From an uncultured Christensenellaceae bacterium (GTDB taxonomy: Bacteria; Bacillota; Clostridia; Christensenellales; UBA3700), in NCBI GenBank assembly GCA_944383895.1, contig CALWRH010000004.1, positions 81,287 through 145,286 on the forward strand: 64,000 nt of DNA, written 5' to 3'. The position numbers were made by a program, and so were the translations under genes. The stretch's first letter is position 1. The number at the start of each line of letters is the position of its first letter. The notes under the pieces are model-generated. The model was not told the origin of the DNA. It saw only the letters and a list, made by a program, of their open reading frames with translations, and searched no databases. Below, piece after piece: positions 11,801-19,525 of this stretch.

Positions 11801-14800
11801 CTATGTAGGTACCAATACGGGCGTTACGGGTACGCAGGTAGGCTGGGACGAGGTATGGAACGCAGGTTCTTATACCGTAGTCGTAACTTACAGCGGCAGC
11901 AACTATACGGCTGATCCCGTGAACATAACCGTTACGGTAAACAAAAAAGTGATCGGCAAGGTAGACGCAAACAACGGCGGAAATCTCGGTTCTTCTGTCT
12001 ACAACGCTACCAACGTGGTTATTACGGCAGATACCGTTGCCGATCTCAGTTCCTTCACGGGACTCGAAGATTATATCTATGTCGTATATATGCTCGGCGA
12101 TACGCAGTCTGCGGTAGTCAGAAACGCGGGCGTTTATACCATTGATCTCAGACTTGCAGAAAACGGCAATTACGAGATAGAGGGAGGCGGAGATTCTCTT
12201 CTCAACGCTCCCGCGACTTACGAGATAGCAAAAGCGCCTTCTTCCGAACTCAATTTCTCGCTGACTTACGCGAATAAGGTGTACGACGGCAACGATATGA
12301 CCGATTATATCAAGTCTGTCATCGCTGTCAGCGGCATAAACGGAGAACCCGTTACGGGCGCTGCGCTCACTCTCACCGTTACAGATGAGTCGGGACTCGA
12401 GAGCGTACCTGTCAATTCGGGAGTATACGTCGTTTCCGTAACGGCTACCTCGATGGCGAATTACGAAGATATGCAATCTTCTTACAGGATAGGCAACTTC
12501 ACTGTCGACAAGGTGTACGTTGCGGTCGACGCGATAACCCTTGACGACAAGACTGTGGCTTACGATTCAGCCGTAAAAGTACTCGAAGGTGCGGGCATTC
12601 AGTCCAGCGCGGCACTTAAGAAAGTTTCTTACGAATACTCAGACAGTCTGGGCGTTGTTTCCGAAACGGGAGTGACGGACGCAGGCGAATACAACGTAAA
12701 GATGACCGTCATGTTCGATAAGCTCAACACGAGATTCAGCGATGACGTTGTCCTCAATACGGCGACAGACCCCGAGTTCGGAGAAGTGTACGTCTTCGAA
12801 TTCAATGCTAAACTTATTGTAAACAAGGCAATTCCCGAAATGGCGATAGACAAAAACACTCTCGCTAAATACTTTGACGGATACGCTCACGCGATAGAGT
12901 TTACTCTGTCGGGAGTCGGTGCGGATAAAGCGATCGCAGGTTCTTTCGATTCTCAGACGGGAGCTGCTACCGTAGTTACCGTGGAAGGACTCGGTACGTT
13001 TACCGTTACGTATTATACCGACGCCGCATACGGCAATCTGCTGAAAGACGCAGACGGTAAAGCTGCGCTTCCCGTCACCGTGCTGACGAGCGGAGGAAAG
13101 ACCGTGCCGTACTACATGCTCGTGGAATTCACGTCCTCTAACCCCAACTATTCCGACAACGTGTATAAGAACAGCGGTTACGATATGGCTCTTTACATAA
13201 TGCAGTCTTTGGTTACGCTGTCTTTCAACAGTCTGTCCGTACCTTACGGTCAGCTCGCATCCCAGGCGGCGGCTAACGAGTACGTTACCGCTAATATGAA
13301 GTATACTTATACCGTCAACGACGAGGGCGACCAGTCCGTAAATTACGATCCCGAGGCAATGCTCGATATCACGTACAACATGATATCTTTCAACGTCAAT
13401 ACGGGTACGTACGATATCGCCGTCAACGCCGTAGCGGCAAAGACGGAGTTTGCCGGTTCGGTAGTTGCCGTGATAAGAAACGCAGAATCGATCAAACTCG
13501 ATATAACCCCCGCGGCGGTAACCGAAAGCATGAAGGCTGCGTTTACGTCTATGTCCGATACTTACGGAAACAAGACTTATACGCAGGAAGACTTCGTATG
13601 GAACGTAAAGGGAATCATGAACGAGGATATAAGCTATACAGTTTCGTATAACGGCGAGAGCGAATTCTCGATAAGAGATGCAGGTGAGTATACGCTGACG
13701 GTAAGTATCCCCGAAGGCAACTACAAGGCATGGTCGGGCAACGTGAATCTCTCTATCGCAAAAGTCGGACTCGACGTGGTATGGACTATGGGCGGAGAAG
13801 CTCTGAGCGACGGAAAGTTCGTGAAGACTTATGACGGACAGCCCGCCGATATAGCGATAGAAGTTCTCGGAGCGGACGGAGTCGTTGCAAATTGCGTTTA
13901 CGTCAATTCCGAAGGCGAAGAAATAGACGCTCCCTATGCGGTAGGTTCGTACACCGCAAAGGCAGTTCTGTCGGACGACAACTATTACGTCAATCCCGAC
14001 TGCGAAACGGTAAATGTAGTTATCGAGGCGATAGAGCTCAACGAAGATACGATAAGAGGCTGGATCTCTGACGACAGCGATGTGTACGGCTCTGTACAGG
14101 GTATAGACATCACGGGACTTCCTGAAGGTTACGGAGCAACTTCGATCGTCTATTCCGACGGCAAAGCGACTTACGATTCGACGACGATAAAGACCGCAAA
14201 GGCGGGTGTTTACAGCGTCACCGTAACTGTCAGCAATTCTACCAGCTCCGGCAGCGCGACTTTCAATTATACGATCGAAAAGCGCAAGATAGTGTTTACC
14301 GCAAGCGCGAGCGTAACGACGGGCAAAACTCCCGAGGCGTCTGACGTAACCGTCAAGGCGGACAAGAATCTCGCAAGCGGCGACGTCGCAAGCGTTTCAG
14401 GCATAGTTCTTTCGTCCGAATACAGCGATGCGCTCGCGTTCGGAATATACGATATGAAGGATTACTTCGATTCCGTCACTATCGCATTTAACCGCAATGC
14501 GGATTGTTACGAATATACGGTAGAGATGGGTGAGTTCACCGTCACGCCGTCCAAAGCGCCCGAGATAGACGAGATCAGGTCCAATTACAATTCTGCGACA
14601 GTAAAGATGAAGACATCAGGCTTGTATGCTTACAGAGTAGGGCTACGCGGAACGTGGGTCACGCTGACGAGCGAAAGCGATACGATCATCGTGCCCGGAC
14701 TCAAGGCAGATACGGGATATACGATCTACGTCGCATACGCAGGATTTACTTCTGTCAACTCTTCAAAGGCTACGACCACGACTCCCGATCCGAACGTTCT

Positions 14801-15149
14801 CACTCAGATGATAGAAGACATCAGGGAAGGTGGATTGTCGCTGGATAAGAAAGACGAGTTCGATAAGATACTCGCATACTACGAAACGATAGCTGAGACG
14901 GACAGACCTCTGATACAGGACGAATACGACGAGCTGATCGCACAGTTTAACGCGCTCGAAAACGGAGGCGATGAGGACCCCGAACAGCCTGAAAAAGAAC
15001 CCGAGGTCAAAAATCTCGCAGTTATCATTGTAAGCATCGTATGTCTTGTGATAATCGTGATATCTATAGCAGGCGTTATCGTAGCGTATATCGTAAAAAA
15101 ACGCAAAGCAAACGATGAATTCAGACACGACGACAGCAGTCTCGTATAA
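5874..15149 (+). CDS. Giant membrane-anchored surface protein with MBG/YDG-type repeats
   Basis: A 3,091-residue surface protein. An N-terminal hydrophobic segment (about residues 8-28) acts as signal peptide or anchor. Residues about 95-350 resemble a GLUG-like beta-helix with spaced 'GGIAG' and 'GGFVG' turns. From about residue 760 to 2900 there are roughly 21 modules marked by 'YxGD', 'YDG' or 'YNG' motifs ('VVYGTQQLP', 'KVYDGNDMT', 'SAIYGDEVI'), typical of MBG/YDG domains of adhesins. A fibronectin-III-like region (about 2900-2980), a short helical segment and an acidic Pro/Glu stalk follow. A C-terminal transmembrane helix (about 3048-3073) is followed by a basic cytoplasmic tail. The start has AGGAG about 10 nt upstream. 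Role inferred: long adhesin or scaffold protein, co-transcribed with the preceding giant gene. Confidence 0.85.
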   Translation: MSNTKKRLLYTAVIAVAVLLAFVTVAFLTLPDGAPIVGESGSGQTPLSSVTVTPSNDSGYNELDVVSSIGGPGTVGSIITSNTEGVPSTASPITNSSQLDAALKTNGTYYLTNDIDYTASKSSSSAAAGGSFSGILYGNGHTVTVSVNTGNYTSSDSKNYGFLVKTLSGGTIRDLNLVIAANGSVSFGKAVGNRNIYTMNISEGESVDQYIMQIGGIAGEMTDGLIHNCTVKYTGNMRLIIDGTQDTNSSTNTYGGNNVARIFGGFVGSMSGGVISYATLNLEGQVYNAGMQSNNGKNHMFVLTGGIAGVVEGSVAMRKITVAGSGFLVGQVHTYDTKGWFTTAESSTDAFTGAVIGYVTGYGVPNINGVYLNLTYSSSSGDSDTFEGAVMSNGFTGSMKTYYTRTGGVTNKAYINQYDSRENDNGGNVAQSSYTSEMRTSYGIGAVETSGINNVTFNNVYVSSTMDNVIKNHHPYAMNEINYGQSVSENYFLTRWNWTYTVIDSTTLSSNAVFAPTTGMEGVYTYSSSTVNDSNEQRGLYFKLSNQGTNNFVYKITQGTPNVNDVYEIYTKTYDKSGTLYVPVMYPGYKSNVEHSVKREGMNYTNANTGNNDVSIYANDVSASTGSYLYMDFDMSRTYNGTDRYADGYQGSGNSYTYTYNGDRLYVPAFAGYKTSYGAGEKVSFTEDEVNALLGSSTNFSLSSSSTIVNSGNTDYSHYNYLHWDGAGNVGTYSMTYNKPNNDAKFITKDGKNYYCAFMDSYPAKTINVVPCELELDWNTGNFVYDGTGKDVMTSFRELPSGNGLGNNDSAQLGIAVTYSADNPALLVQNKPYHAGDYKATATLTYGGTTESAKTGNFTLAVSEQAFTVGKVQMTVTPEDTVSYYGDDHSSLLAGAKVAVSGNWVGDDETWFVFTAKAVDDTINFTTTKGEYPTTVEASLAEGATPELLGDYNFVVTNGKLVINERPINGTLTINGGVYNGSEYVATLSLDEGVQVSTDRVYTLDYMLDGQPVSIVRNAGEYVIRITPESGKYAIGTIIIKDKDELYEYGTTKLVVEQRSVDVTLSFDNGYVYDGADKVTGVAIQGQEGNAGVLKGENAELVMYYNGVEHAVMPADYTATAVFGNKNYKAGAINGGTFTVERADLADIRIDSLSADYDGTEKNIGYTLVGVAGEEDIASLAGAVTVTYNKSTSAPVNAGVYEVEISVAEGSAYNAKSVSATFTVNKAQIVFDPVRQTVYTGRNIEPEYSITAPGMDDASSLKSLVNVSHTVIFNASTYDVTLDFAGTVNYEAKQEKYQLEVTRADLAVTLEDGQVTTYNGSAQMPDYEIAALFAGDEYGDVTITVSGDKVSGDQAVNAGSYTFTLDIAQSVNYNAFSKTVNFTIDKYALEFIGATEQFVTVISDDGVTEVTEINRYIPSMDVALIDDTGVYNNDSLRYVTRVNGEEASDLVFSGGKAVFTAEITVEGLDTENYTFAGATITVNVLDASITITVNGEETTITSITFGDELTVSAKGSYGDSQQEDVQEVTWYAKGESGDYDVTLEGAPTDAGDYMAMFRYTFGADSNFVTRALYLTVSPKAVTVTLDGSKVNITYGDDVTEESFAAATYTTNTGDLSLTLAYSSTAEKYSSVGNYTLNGEVTAVADGNISNYDFTVVPGSVKVVKRTVYVKANDVSAIYGDEVILSGFDVYNDAEGAALWTDYAGATPLKVTLEVKDGILLVGEYDITVSSVDGENANYNVLATTESGKLTIEKRSIVITVNDISVVYGTQQLPSISGSITRGTLVNGDKLSEITGEWTGSDALDSLDVNAYTLTDFVTLSAKLMSDQDGVNYDISFETSAVLNVTPKKVTVTFTGWQSEGTVAAGETTVYNAKAWTPSGTVDGVINGDDVFVVSNDGSEIKNAGIYARQLSLDGANAGNYVADACTANLEILPYKTEISVDQADYVYTYGDEKTAINPTLRMLEGDSEEGSFVQKNYVGTNTGVTGTQVGWDEVWNAGSYTVVVTYSGSNYTADPVNITVTVNKKVIGKVDANNGGNLGSSVYNATNVVITADTVADLSSFTGLEDYIYVVYMLGDTQSAVVRNAGVYTIDLRLAENGNYEIEGGGDSLLNAPATYEIAKAPSSELNFSLTYANKVYDGNDMTDYIKSVIAVSGINGEPVTGAALTLTVTDESGLESVPVNSGVYVVSVTATSMANYEDMQSSYRIGNFTVDKVYVAVDAITLDDKTVAYDSAVKVLEGAGIQSSAALKKVSYEYSDSLGVVSETGVTDAGEYNVKMTVMFDKLNTRFSDDVVLNTATDPEFGEVYVFEFNAKLIVNKAIPEMAIDKNTLAKYFDGYAHAIEFTLSGVGADKAIAGSFDSQTGAATVVTVEGLGTFTVTYYTDAAYGNLLKDADGKAALPVTVLTSGGKTVPYYMLVEFTSSNPNYSDNVYKNSGYDMALYIMQSLVTLSFNSLSVPYGQLASQAAANEYVTANMKYTYTVNDEGDQSVNYDPEAMLDITYNMISFNVNTGTYDIAVNAVAAKTEFAGSVVAVIRNAESIKLDITPAAVTESMKAAFTSMSDTYGNKTYTQEDFVWNVKGIMNEDISYTVSYNGESEFSIRDAGEYTLTVSIPEGNYKAWSGNVNLSIAKVGLDVVWTMGGEALSDGKFVKTYDGQPADIAIEVLGADGVVANCVYVNSEGEEIDAPYAVGSYTAKAVLSDDNYYVNPDCETVNVVIEAIELNEDTIRGWISDDSDVYGSVQGIDITGLPEGYGATSIVYSDGKATYDSTTIKTAKAGVYSVTVTVSNSTSSGSATFNYTIEKRKIVFTASASVTTGKTPEASDVTVKADKNLASGDVASVSGIVLSSEYSDALAFGIYDMKDYFDSVTIAFNRNADCYEYTVEMGEFTVTPSKAPEIDEIRSNYNSATVKMKTSGLYAYRVGLRGTWVTLTSESDTIIVPGLKADTGYTIYVAYAGFTSVNSSKATTTTPDPNVLTQMIEDIREGGLSLDKKDEFDKILAYYETIAETDRPLIQDEYDELIAQFNALENGGDEDPEQPEKEPEVKNLAVIIVSIVCLVIIVISIAGVIVAYIVKKRKANDEFRHDDSSLV

Positions 15150-15170
15150 TAAGAAGTAAAACAAAATAAA

Positions 15171-15200
15171 AGCGCGCACCCGACGGTGCGCGCTTATTTT
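15171..15200. terminator. Bidirectional intrinsic terminator
   Basis: A 10-bp perfect GC-rich stem (15171-15180 with 15185-15194, loop CGAC) is flanked by T-rich sequence on the right and A-rich sequence on the left. It can end the giant surface operon from the left and the alpha-galactosidase transcript from the right. Confidence 0.85.
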
Positions 15201-15302
15201 ATATATTTTTGATCAAACGTAACGATGTCAGACTCGGACTCGCGGCGGCAAAGACAGCGTCATAGCCGTTTAAGGCCGCTAAGAGAGCACCTGCGCGTAT
15301 TT

Positions 15303-17051
15303 TCAGTCGAGCGGGTTGAATTCCTCGCCCTTGTTGATCGCGCCGCTGTAAAGCGCGATTCTGAGCGTTTTTGCGCCTTTGCCGTAATCGTACTTTACGG
15401 TGAGATCGAAATTCTCGTCCATAGATACGTCGAGTATCTTCGCGCGTTCGGAGTCAAAGACGTGTCTTAACGCTTTCATCTGCAGATCGTTGTATTCTGC
15501 CACATTGTCCGACGTGAACAAAACGCTGCCGAAAAGCTTGTTTATCTCAGCAAGAGCGGTCTTTTGTCTGAAAGTCATATCGAGGTTTCCGTTTCTGAGA
15601 AGGAAAACGTCGGGGTCGTTGCCGAAAGCTCGTCCGTCGAGGTGACGGCGGAAAGCTGAGTTCGCTACCGCGTGAGATGTCGATACGCCCTCTCTGATGT
15701 CCATTGAGTTCTTGTGCCAGTTCAGAGAGATATCGGATCCTATGCGGCAGTAGTCGACCTTGCCGAAAGCGGGCATGAGCGGAACGCCGCAGCCGAGTAT
15801 CAGCTTTTCGCCTACGCACTCGCGCAGCAGATCCATAGCGTCGTACATTATTTTTGCGCGGCAGTTGCCGTGATAAGGCAAAAATGCCGCCGAATACAAA
15901 AAGTCGAGTTTTACGAGGTCGAATCCCCACTCGTTCAGCACTACGTCAAACACTTTTTTCAGGTGCTCGCGCACTTCTTCGTTGTATATGTCGAGCGCGT
16001 AGAAACCGCCCCAATTCAGACCGGCTTTAGCGGGTTTGCCGTTCTTGCCTTTTATCAGCCAGTCTTTGTGTTGTCTGAAGACTTCGCTTGCAGGAGTAAC
16101 GGCAAACGGTGCAAGCCACAGACCTGCGAGCATTCCTTTGGAGTGTATAGAATCAGCAACGGATTTCAATCCGCTGTCCGTTTCGAGGGCAGAAGACTTG
16201 GCGTCGGACGGATTTTTCTCTTCAGTAAAGTTATTGAAGAAATCTTTTTTGAGTTCGAGCCAATCGCCTACTGCGCGCTGATAGCCGTCGTCTATCTGGA
16301 ACACGTCCGTTTCGCAACCGCATTCGTTAAGGGCATTGAGATCGCGTTCTATTATAGAAGAATCGATGTCCGCATAATAGTTGTACCAGGTCGTGTAGCC
16401 TTTTCTGAGAGGGCAGGGACGGCATTTGATGCCCATTGCTTTGAAATATCTGTCGAACACGTCGTCGTATCCGCCGCTGAGGACGGTTATTTTTGCAAGG
16501 ACGTTATCTCCCTCGGCAAGTTTTCTTCCTTCGAGATCCACGCTTATATAGATCTTATTTTCTGCGGTGTCGAAGTCGAATATCGTATATCCCGTGCTGT
16601 CGTCGAGAGAGCCGAACAGGGTTATGCTTTCGCCGACTCTGACGTATCCGTATGAAAAGCCGTAGAATCTTCCTTGTCTGAAAGACGGTTTATAGATAGA
16701 GTAGTCGCCCGAACAGGAGAACCCTGACTTTGCCGCTATACCCGAGTATGCGATTTTTTTCATTATCGGGGCGGGAGTATACTGTTTTGCGTTGCGCGGA
16801 TATTCCATTGTGTCAGTCCAGGACTGATATCCGTTTACGAAGACGCGGCAGTTTTTGTCATAGCTGTAATCGGCAGTTAACTGAAAGGATGTGAATTCGG
16901 TCGGTTCAGAACATTTCGCAATAATAGTCATTGCGTCGCCTTTGCAGTCGAAATCGAGTTTCACTTTGTCCGAAGACGAAGAGTATTTTGCGTTGATTTT
17001 CCCAAGCAGCGGGGTAGAGATGCCGTTGAGTACGACAGGTTTTTTGTGCAT
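15303..17051 (-). CDS. Alpha-galactosidase, GH36 family
   Basis: A 582-residue glycoside hydrolase that should remove terminal alpha-linked galactose from raffinose-type oligosaccharides or related glycans. The C-terminal half is a (beta/alpha)8 barrel with GH36/melibiase motifs: 'DVFQIDDGYQ' near residue 250, 'GLWLAPFAV' near 310, the nucleophile Asp383 in 'VKLDFLY', and the probable acid/base Asp440 in 'CRIGSDISLNW'. The N-terminal ~200 residues form a beta-sandwich. There is no signal peptide, so it acts in the cytoplasm on imported sugar. It is somewhat shorter than the 700-residue GH36 enzymes. AAGGAG lies 9 nt before the ATG. It is divergent from an AraC-type regulator that probably controls it; the exact substrate is not certain. 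Confidence 0.9.
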   Translation of the reverse strand: MHKKPVVLNGISTPLLGKINAKYSSSSDKVKLDFDCKGDAMTIIAKCSEPTEFTSFQLTADYSYDKNCRVFVNGYQSWTDTMEYPRNAKQYTPAPIMKKIAYSGIAAKSGFSCSGDYSIYKPSFRQGRFYGFSYGYVRVGESITLFGSLDDSTGYTIFDFDTAENKIYISVDLEGRKLAEGDNVLAKITVLSGGYDDVFDRYFKAMGIKCRPCPLRKGYTTWYNYYADIDSSIIERDLNALNECGCETDVFQIDDGYQRAVGDWLELKKDFFNNFTEEKNPSDAKSSALETDSGLKSVADSIHSKGMLAGLWLAPFAVTPASEVFRQHKDWLIKGKNGKPAKAGLNWGGFYALDIYNEEVREHLKKVFDVVLNEWGFDLVKLDFLYSAAFLPYHGNCRAKIMYDAMDLLRECVGEKLILGCGVPLMPAFGKVDYCRIGSDISLNWHKNSMDIREGVSTSHAVANSAFRRHLDGRAFGNDPDVFLLRNGNLDMTFRQKTALAEINKLFGSVLFTSDNVAEYNDLQMKALRHVFDSERAKILDVSMDENFDLTVKYDYGKGAKTLRIALYSGAINKGEEFNPLD

Positions 17052-17113
17052 AGATCCAACTCCTTATTATTGTGAGCATTATCAAAATGAATTTTGGCAA
17101 AAAGTCATTGATA

Positions 17114-17147
17114 GTAATACCGTATAAACGCTTATGTGGTATATTAC
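17114..17147. promoter_or_regulatory. Imperfect dyad, candidate AraC operator
   Basis: GTAATACC (17114-17121) faces GGTATATTAC (17138-17147) across 16 nt in the divergent intergenic region between the alpha-galactosidase and the AraC regulator. Position and symmetry suggest an operator; function is inferred. Confidence 0.4.
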
Positions 17148-17161
17148 CAAACATTTCAGCA

Positions 17162-17190
17162 TTGCCAAAGAGCAAATAATATGCTAATAT
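17162..17190 (+). promoter_or_regulatory. Promoter of the AraC-type regulator
   Basis: TTGCCA (17162-17167), 17-nt spacer, TAATAT (17185-17190), about 40 nt before the regulator start. Confidence 0.5.
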
Positions 17191-17231
17191 AATAATAGCA
17201 CAAATTAAAAATTTGTAAATAGGGAAAATTT

Positions 17232-18086
17232 ATGACGAGCAGAAAGACTTACGACAGCGACAGCGCAATAGATTTATGGCGATTTCACGACGAAAACGAA
17301 CCCTTTAACGTAAACATGATAGGCTTTACGGATTGTACGCTCAATAAAAACGCAAAATACCGCATAGAGAGGACGGATTCGAGTGTAGCCGCCATAGAGT
17401 ATATCAGAGAAGGCAGCGGTATATTTGAGATAAACGGCAAGAAATATCGCCCGTGCAAGGGCAGTGTGATGATATTGACGAGAGGCAGCGATCACGTTTA
17501 TTATCCCGATGAAAAAGATATGTGGAAAAAGGATTGGGTTATCGTTGACGGACCTTTCGCCGACGCGCTTTTGAACAGCTATCTGCCCGAAGGAGAATAT
17601 TGTCTCGACAATTGCGATATTTCCCTGTTTTTCGAGCGACTGCGCAAACTTGCCGGAGAAACGCCGTTCAATTATACGGGATTTGTGGACAATGCGGTAT
17701 TTCTGTTCTGCGACGCGTTGCAGACTATAAAAAACATGAGCAGAAAAAAATGCAACCGTATCGCGCTTGCGGTAAAAACGGCATTGGATTCCAACGTCGA
17801 AGGTTGCATAACGATAGAAGAGATCGCCGCGTCGTTGCATTATTCCCCCAACTATGTCATACGACAGTTCAAGGATCAGTACGGATGCACGCCGTATAAA
17901 TACTATCTTGACAGAAAGCTGAAACTTGCGAGACTTTATCTCAGGAATACGGAGCTCAGCGTTACCGAGATTGCCGAAAGACTGTGTTTTGCAGATCAGC
18001 ATTATTTTTCCAACGTATTCAGACAGAACAGCGGTATGTGCGCAAGCGACTACCGCAGACAGTACGCTCCTTGCTCGGACGATTAA
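17232..18086 (+). CDS. AraC-family transcriptional regulator
   Basis: A 284-residue regulator with an N-terminal cupin-like sensor domain ('EYIREGSGIFEINGKKYRP', about residues 56-75) and a C-terminal double helix-turn-helix (about 180-278; 'ITIEEIAASLHYSPNYVIRQFK' and 'SVTEIAERLCFADQHYFSNVFRQ', the usual AraC signature). It binds DNA and most likely senses a sugar. It is divergent from the GH36 alpha-galactosidase with 180 nt between the starts, which suggests local control of that gene, probably through the dyad in between. A modest AGGGA lies about 8 nt before the ATG. Confidence 0.88.
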   Translation: MTSRKTYDSDSAIDLWRFHDENEPFNVNMIGFTDCTLNKNAKYRIERTDSSVAAIEYIREGSGIFEINGKKYRPCKGSVMILTRGSDHVYYPDEKDMWKKDWVIVDGPFADALLNSYLPEGEYCLDNCDISLFFERLRKLAGETPFNYTGFVDNAVFLFCDALQTIKNMSRKKCNRIALAVKTALDSNVEGCITIEEIAASLHYSPNYVIRQFKDQYGCTPYKYYLDRKLKLARLYLRNTELSVTEIAERLCFADQHYFSNVFRQNSGMCASDYRRQYAPCSDD

Positions 18087-18123
18087 AGAGAATCAAAAGA
18101 AAAGAGTATAAATTGAGATTACG

Positions 18124-18158
18124 CCGTGCCGCTGTTTATGCGGTGCGGTTTTTATTTT
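18124..18158 (+). terminator. Intrinsic terminator after the AraC gene
   Basis: A 9-bp stem with two G-U pairs (18124-18132 with 18140-18148, 7-nt loop) is followed by TTTTTATTTT. The convergent MFS gene has its stop codon inside the loop, so the structure overlaps its last codons. Confidence 0.7.
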
Positions 18159-19398
18159 GATCGGGCTTGTCCATCGCGCCGATAGCGAAAAGACATAAGA
18201 GAAGTACGAGAGGGAAAAACATGCCGGCGAGTATTCCGCCTCTGAGGCCGACCTGTTCTGCAGACAAACCTGTCGTCGCAGATATTTCGGCGACGAAAGA
18301 AGAGCCGCTTATCGCGTCGGCAACAAGACCTGCGATTCCGGGACCTGCTGCACAGCCGAGATCTCCGAAGAGGGCGCAAAGCCCGAACATCGCCGTGCCT
18401 CCGTAAGGGAAACGCGCGCTCGTATTGCTTATCGTGCCCGGCCACAGCATGCTGACTGTAAGACCAGTGAATCCGCACGCGAGAAGAGAAATTATAGGCT
18501 CGGGGACAAATATCATAAGGACATAACAGATTATGCAACCGACTGTCAGCAGCTTGAGTACGCGCAACAGGTTTAGCTTTGATCCGAACAGTCCGAAGAC
18601 GAGTCTGCCTGTGCCCATAAGTGCCGCAAACAGACACGGACCCAATAAATCTCCGAGAAATTTAGATACGCCGAGACCTTTTTCCGCAAACAGGGAAGAC
18701 CATTGAGATACTGTCAGTTCGCTTGCTCCCGCGCAAGTCATCACTATAAGAGCGAGCAAAAAGCGCTTGTCTTTCAGCAGGTGAATAAGCGGAGTGCGCT
18801 TTTCTTCGGGTATCGTATCGACCACGGGCACGAAGAGGAACCATATAATGTTTCCTACGGGCACTACCGCCCAGACGAACGGCAGGACGTACCACAGAGA
18901 AGAATCGAATATTTTTATAAACAGAGTAGAAAGCAGCACGACGACCGTCTGTCCCCAGCAGTAGAAGGAGTGGAGCAGAGCCATAGTGCTTTTCTTTTCG
19001 CCGAGAGGCAGGAGCTCTGTAAGAGGACTTATCACGACTTCAATAAGTCCGCCGCCTATCGCGAAAACGATCGTGGCGATCATAAGCGCAGCAAAGGTGT
19101 TCGACCATACCATAGGCAGAAGACCGAGAAGTATGAGACCGACGGACGAAGTTGCCATAGCGGCGATAACGACGGCGCGGAAGCCGAATTTATCCGTAAG
19201 TTTTCCCGCAAAGGCGTCTACACACAGCTGCGTCAGGAAATTCACGAGTATGACCACGCTGAGCATGGAAAGATCCAGCCCGAATTCGTCCTGGAAAACG
19301 ACGAACAGAAGCGGAGCGAGATTGTTGTTTATTGCCTGTACGACAAATCCCGTCATACAGCCGCACAGCGTGTGTTTATAGTTGAGAGCGGATTTCAT
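18136..19398 (-). CDS. MFS transporter
   Basis: A major facilitator superfamily permease of 420 residues with about 12 hydrophobic helices and the loop-2 signature 'GKLTDKFGFRAVVI' after TM2. Architecture and 'QAINNNLAPLLF' near the N-terminus resemble sugar or fucose permease-like members, but the substrate cannot be read from the sequence. It converges on the AraC/alpha-galactosidase pair, so sugar uptake is a reasonable guess. The start at 19398 is chosen because upstream in-frame ATGs (19440, 19407) lie in or upstream of a strong promoter. The -10 box ends 7 nt before this ATG, so the message may be leaderless. No Shine-Dalgarno is present. Confidence 0.82.
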   Translation of the reverse strand: MKSALNYKHTLCGCMTGFVVQAINNNLAPLLFVVFQDEFGLDLSMLSVVILVNFLTQLCVDAFAGKLTDKFGFRAVVIAAMATSSVGLILLGLLPMVWSNTFAALMIATIVFAIGGGLIEVVISPLTELLPLGEKKSTMALLHSFYCWGQTVVVLLSTLFIKIFDSSLWYVLPFVWAVVPVGNIIWFLFVPVVDTIPEEKRTPLIHLLKDKRFLLALIVMTCAGASELTVSQWSSLFAEKGLGVSKFLGDLLGPCLFAALMGTGRLVFGLFGSKLNLLRVLKLLTVGCIICYVLMIFVPEPIISLLACGFTGLTVSMLWPGTISNTSARFPYGGTAMFGLCALFGDLGCAAGPGIAGLVADAISGSSFVAEISATTGLSAEQVGLRGGILAGMFFPLVLLLCLFAIGAMDKPDQNKNRTA

Positions 19399-19405
19399 CT
19401 GTATC

Positions 19406-19434
19406 ATTATATGAAAGCGGCGGATAAAACGCAA
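19406..19434 (-). promoter_or_regulatory. Promoter of MFS gene, possibly leaderless
   Basis: On the minus strand: TTGCGT (19434-19429), 17-nt spacer, perfect TATAAT (19411-19406), then 7 nt to the ATG at 19398. The expected transcription start coincides with the start codon. Confidence 0.7.
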
Positions 19435-19475
19435 GCGCATCGACGCGTTAAAAAATAAATGTGCGAAAAACAGCG

Positions 19476-19504
19476 TTGACTTTGGCGCGGATATGCCGTA
19501 AAAT
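19476..19504 (+). promoter_or_regulatory. Promoter of the DUF2804 gene
   Basis: TTGACT (19476-19481), 17-nt spacer, TAAAAT (19499-19504). GAGGTGA lies downstream as ribosome binding site. Confidence 0.75.
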
Positions 19505-19525
19505 TGTAGTCAGTGAGGTGAGATC

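Noticed and set aside
11505..12476. 323-codon antisense frame in the MBG-repeat gene
   Set aside because: Antisense shadow of a clearly coding repeat protein; Arg/Tyr/Val-rich artefact with no ribosome binding site.
19399..19440. Longer MFS start at 19440
   Set aside because: This interval contains the -35 and -10 boxes; translation from it would need another promoter.
18703..19458. 251-codon frame antisense to the MFS gene
   Set aside because: The minus strand encodes convincing MFS helices; this frame is hydrophilic and lacks signals.
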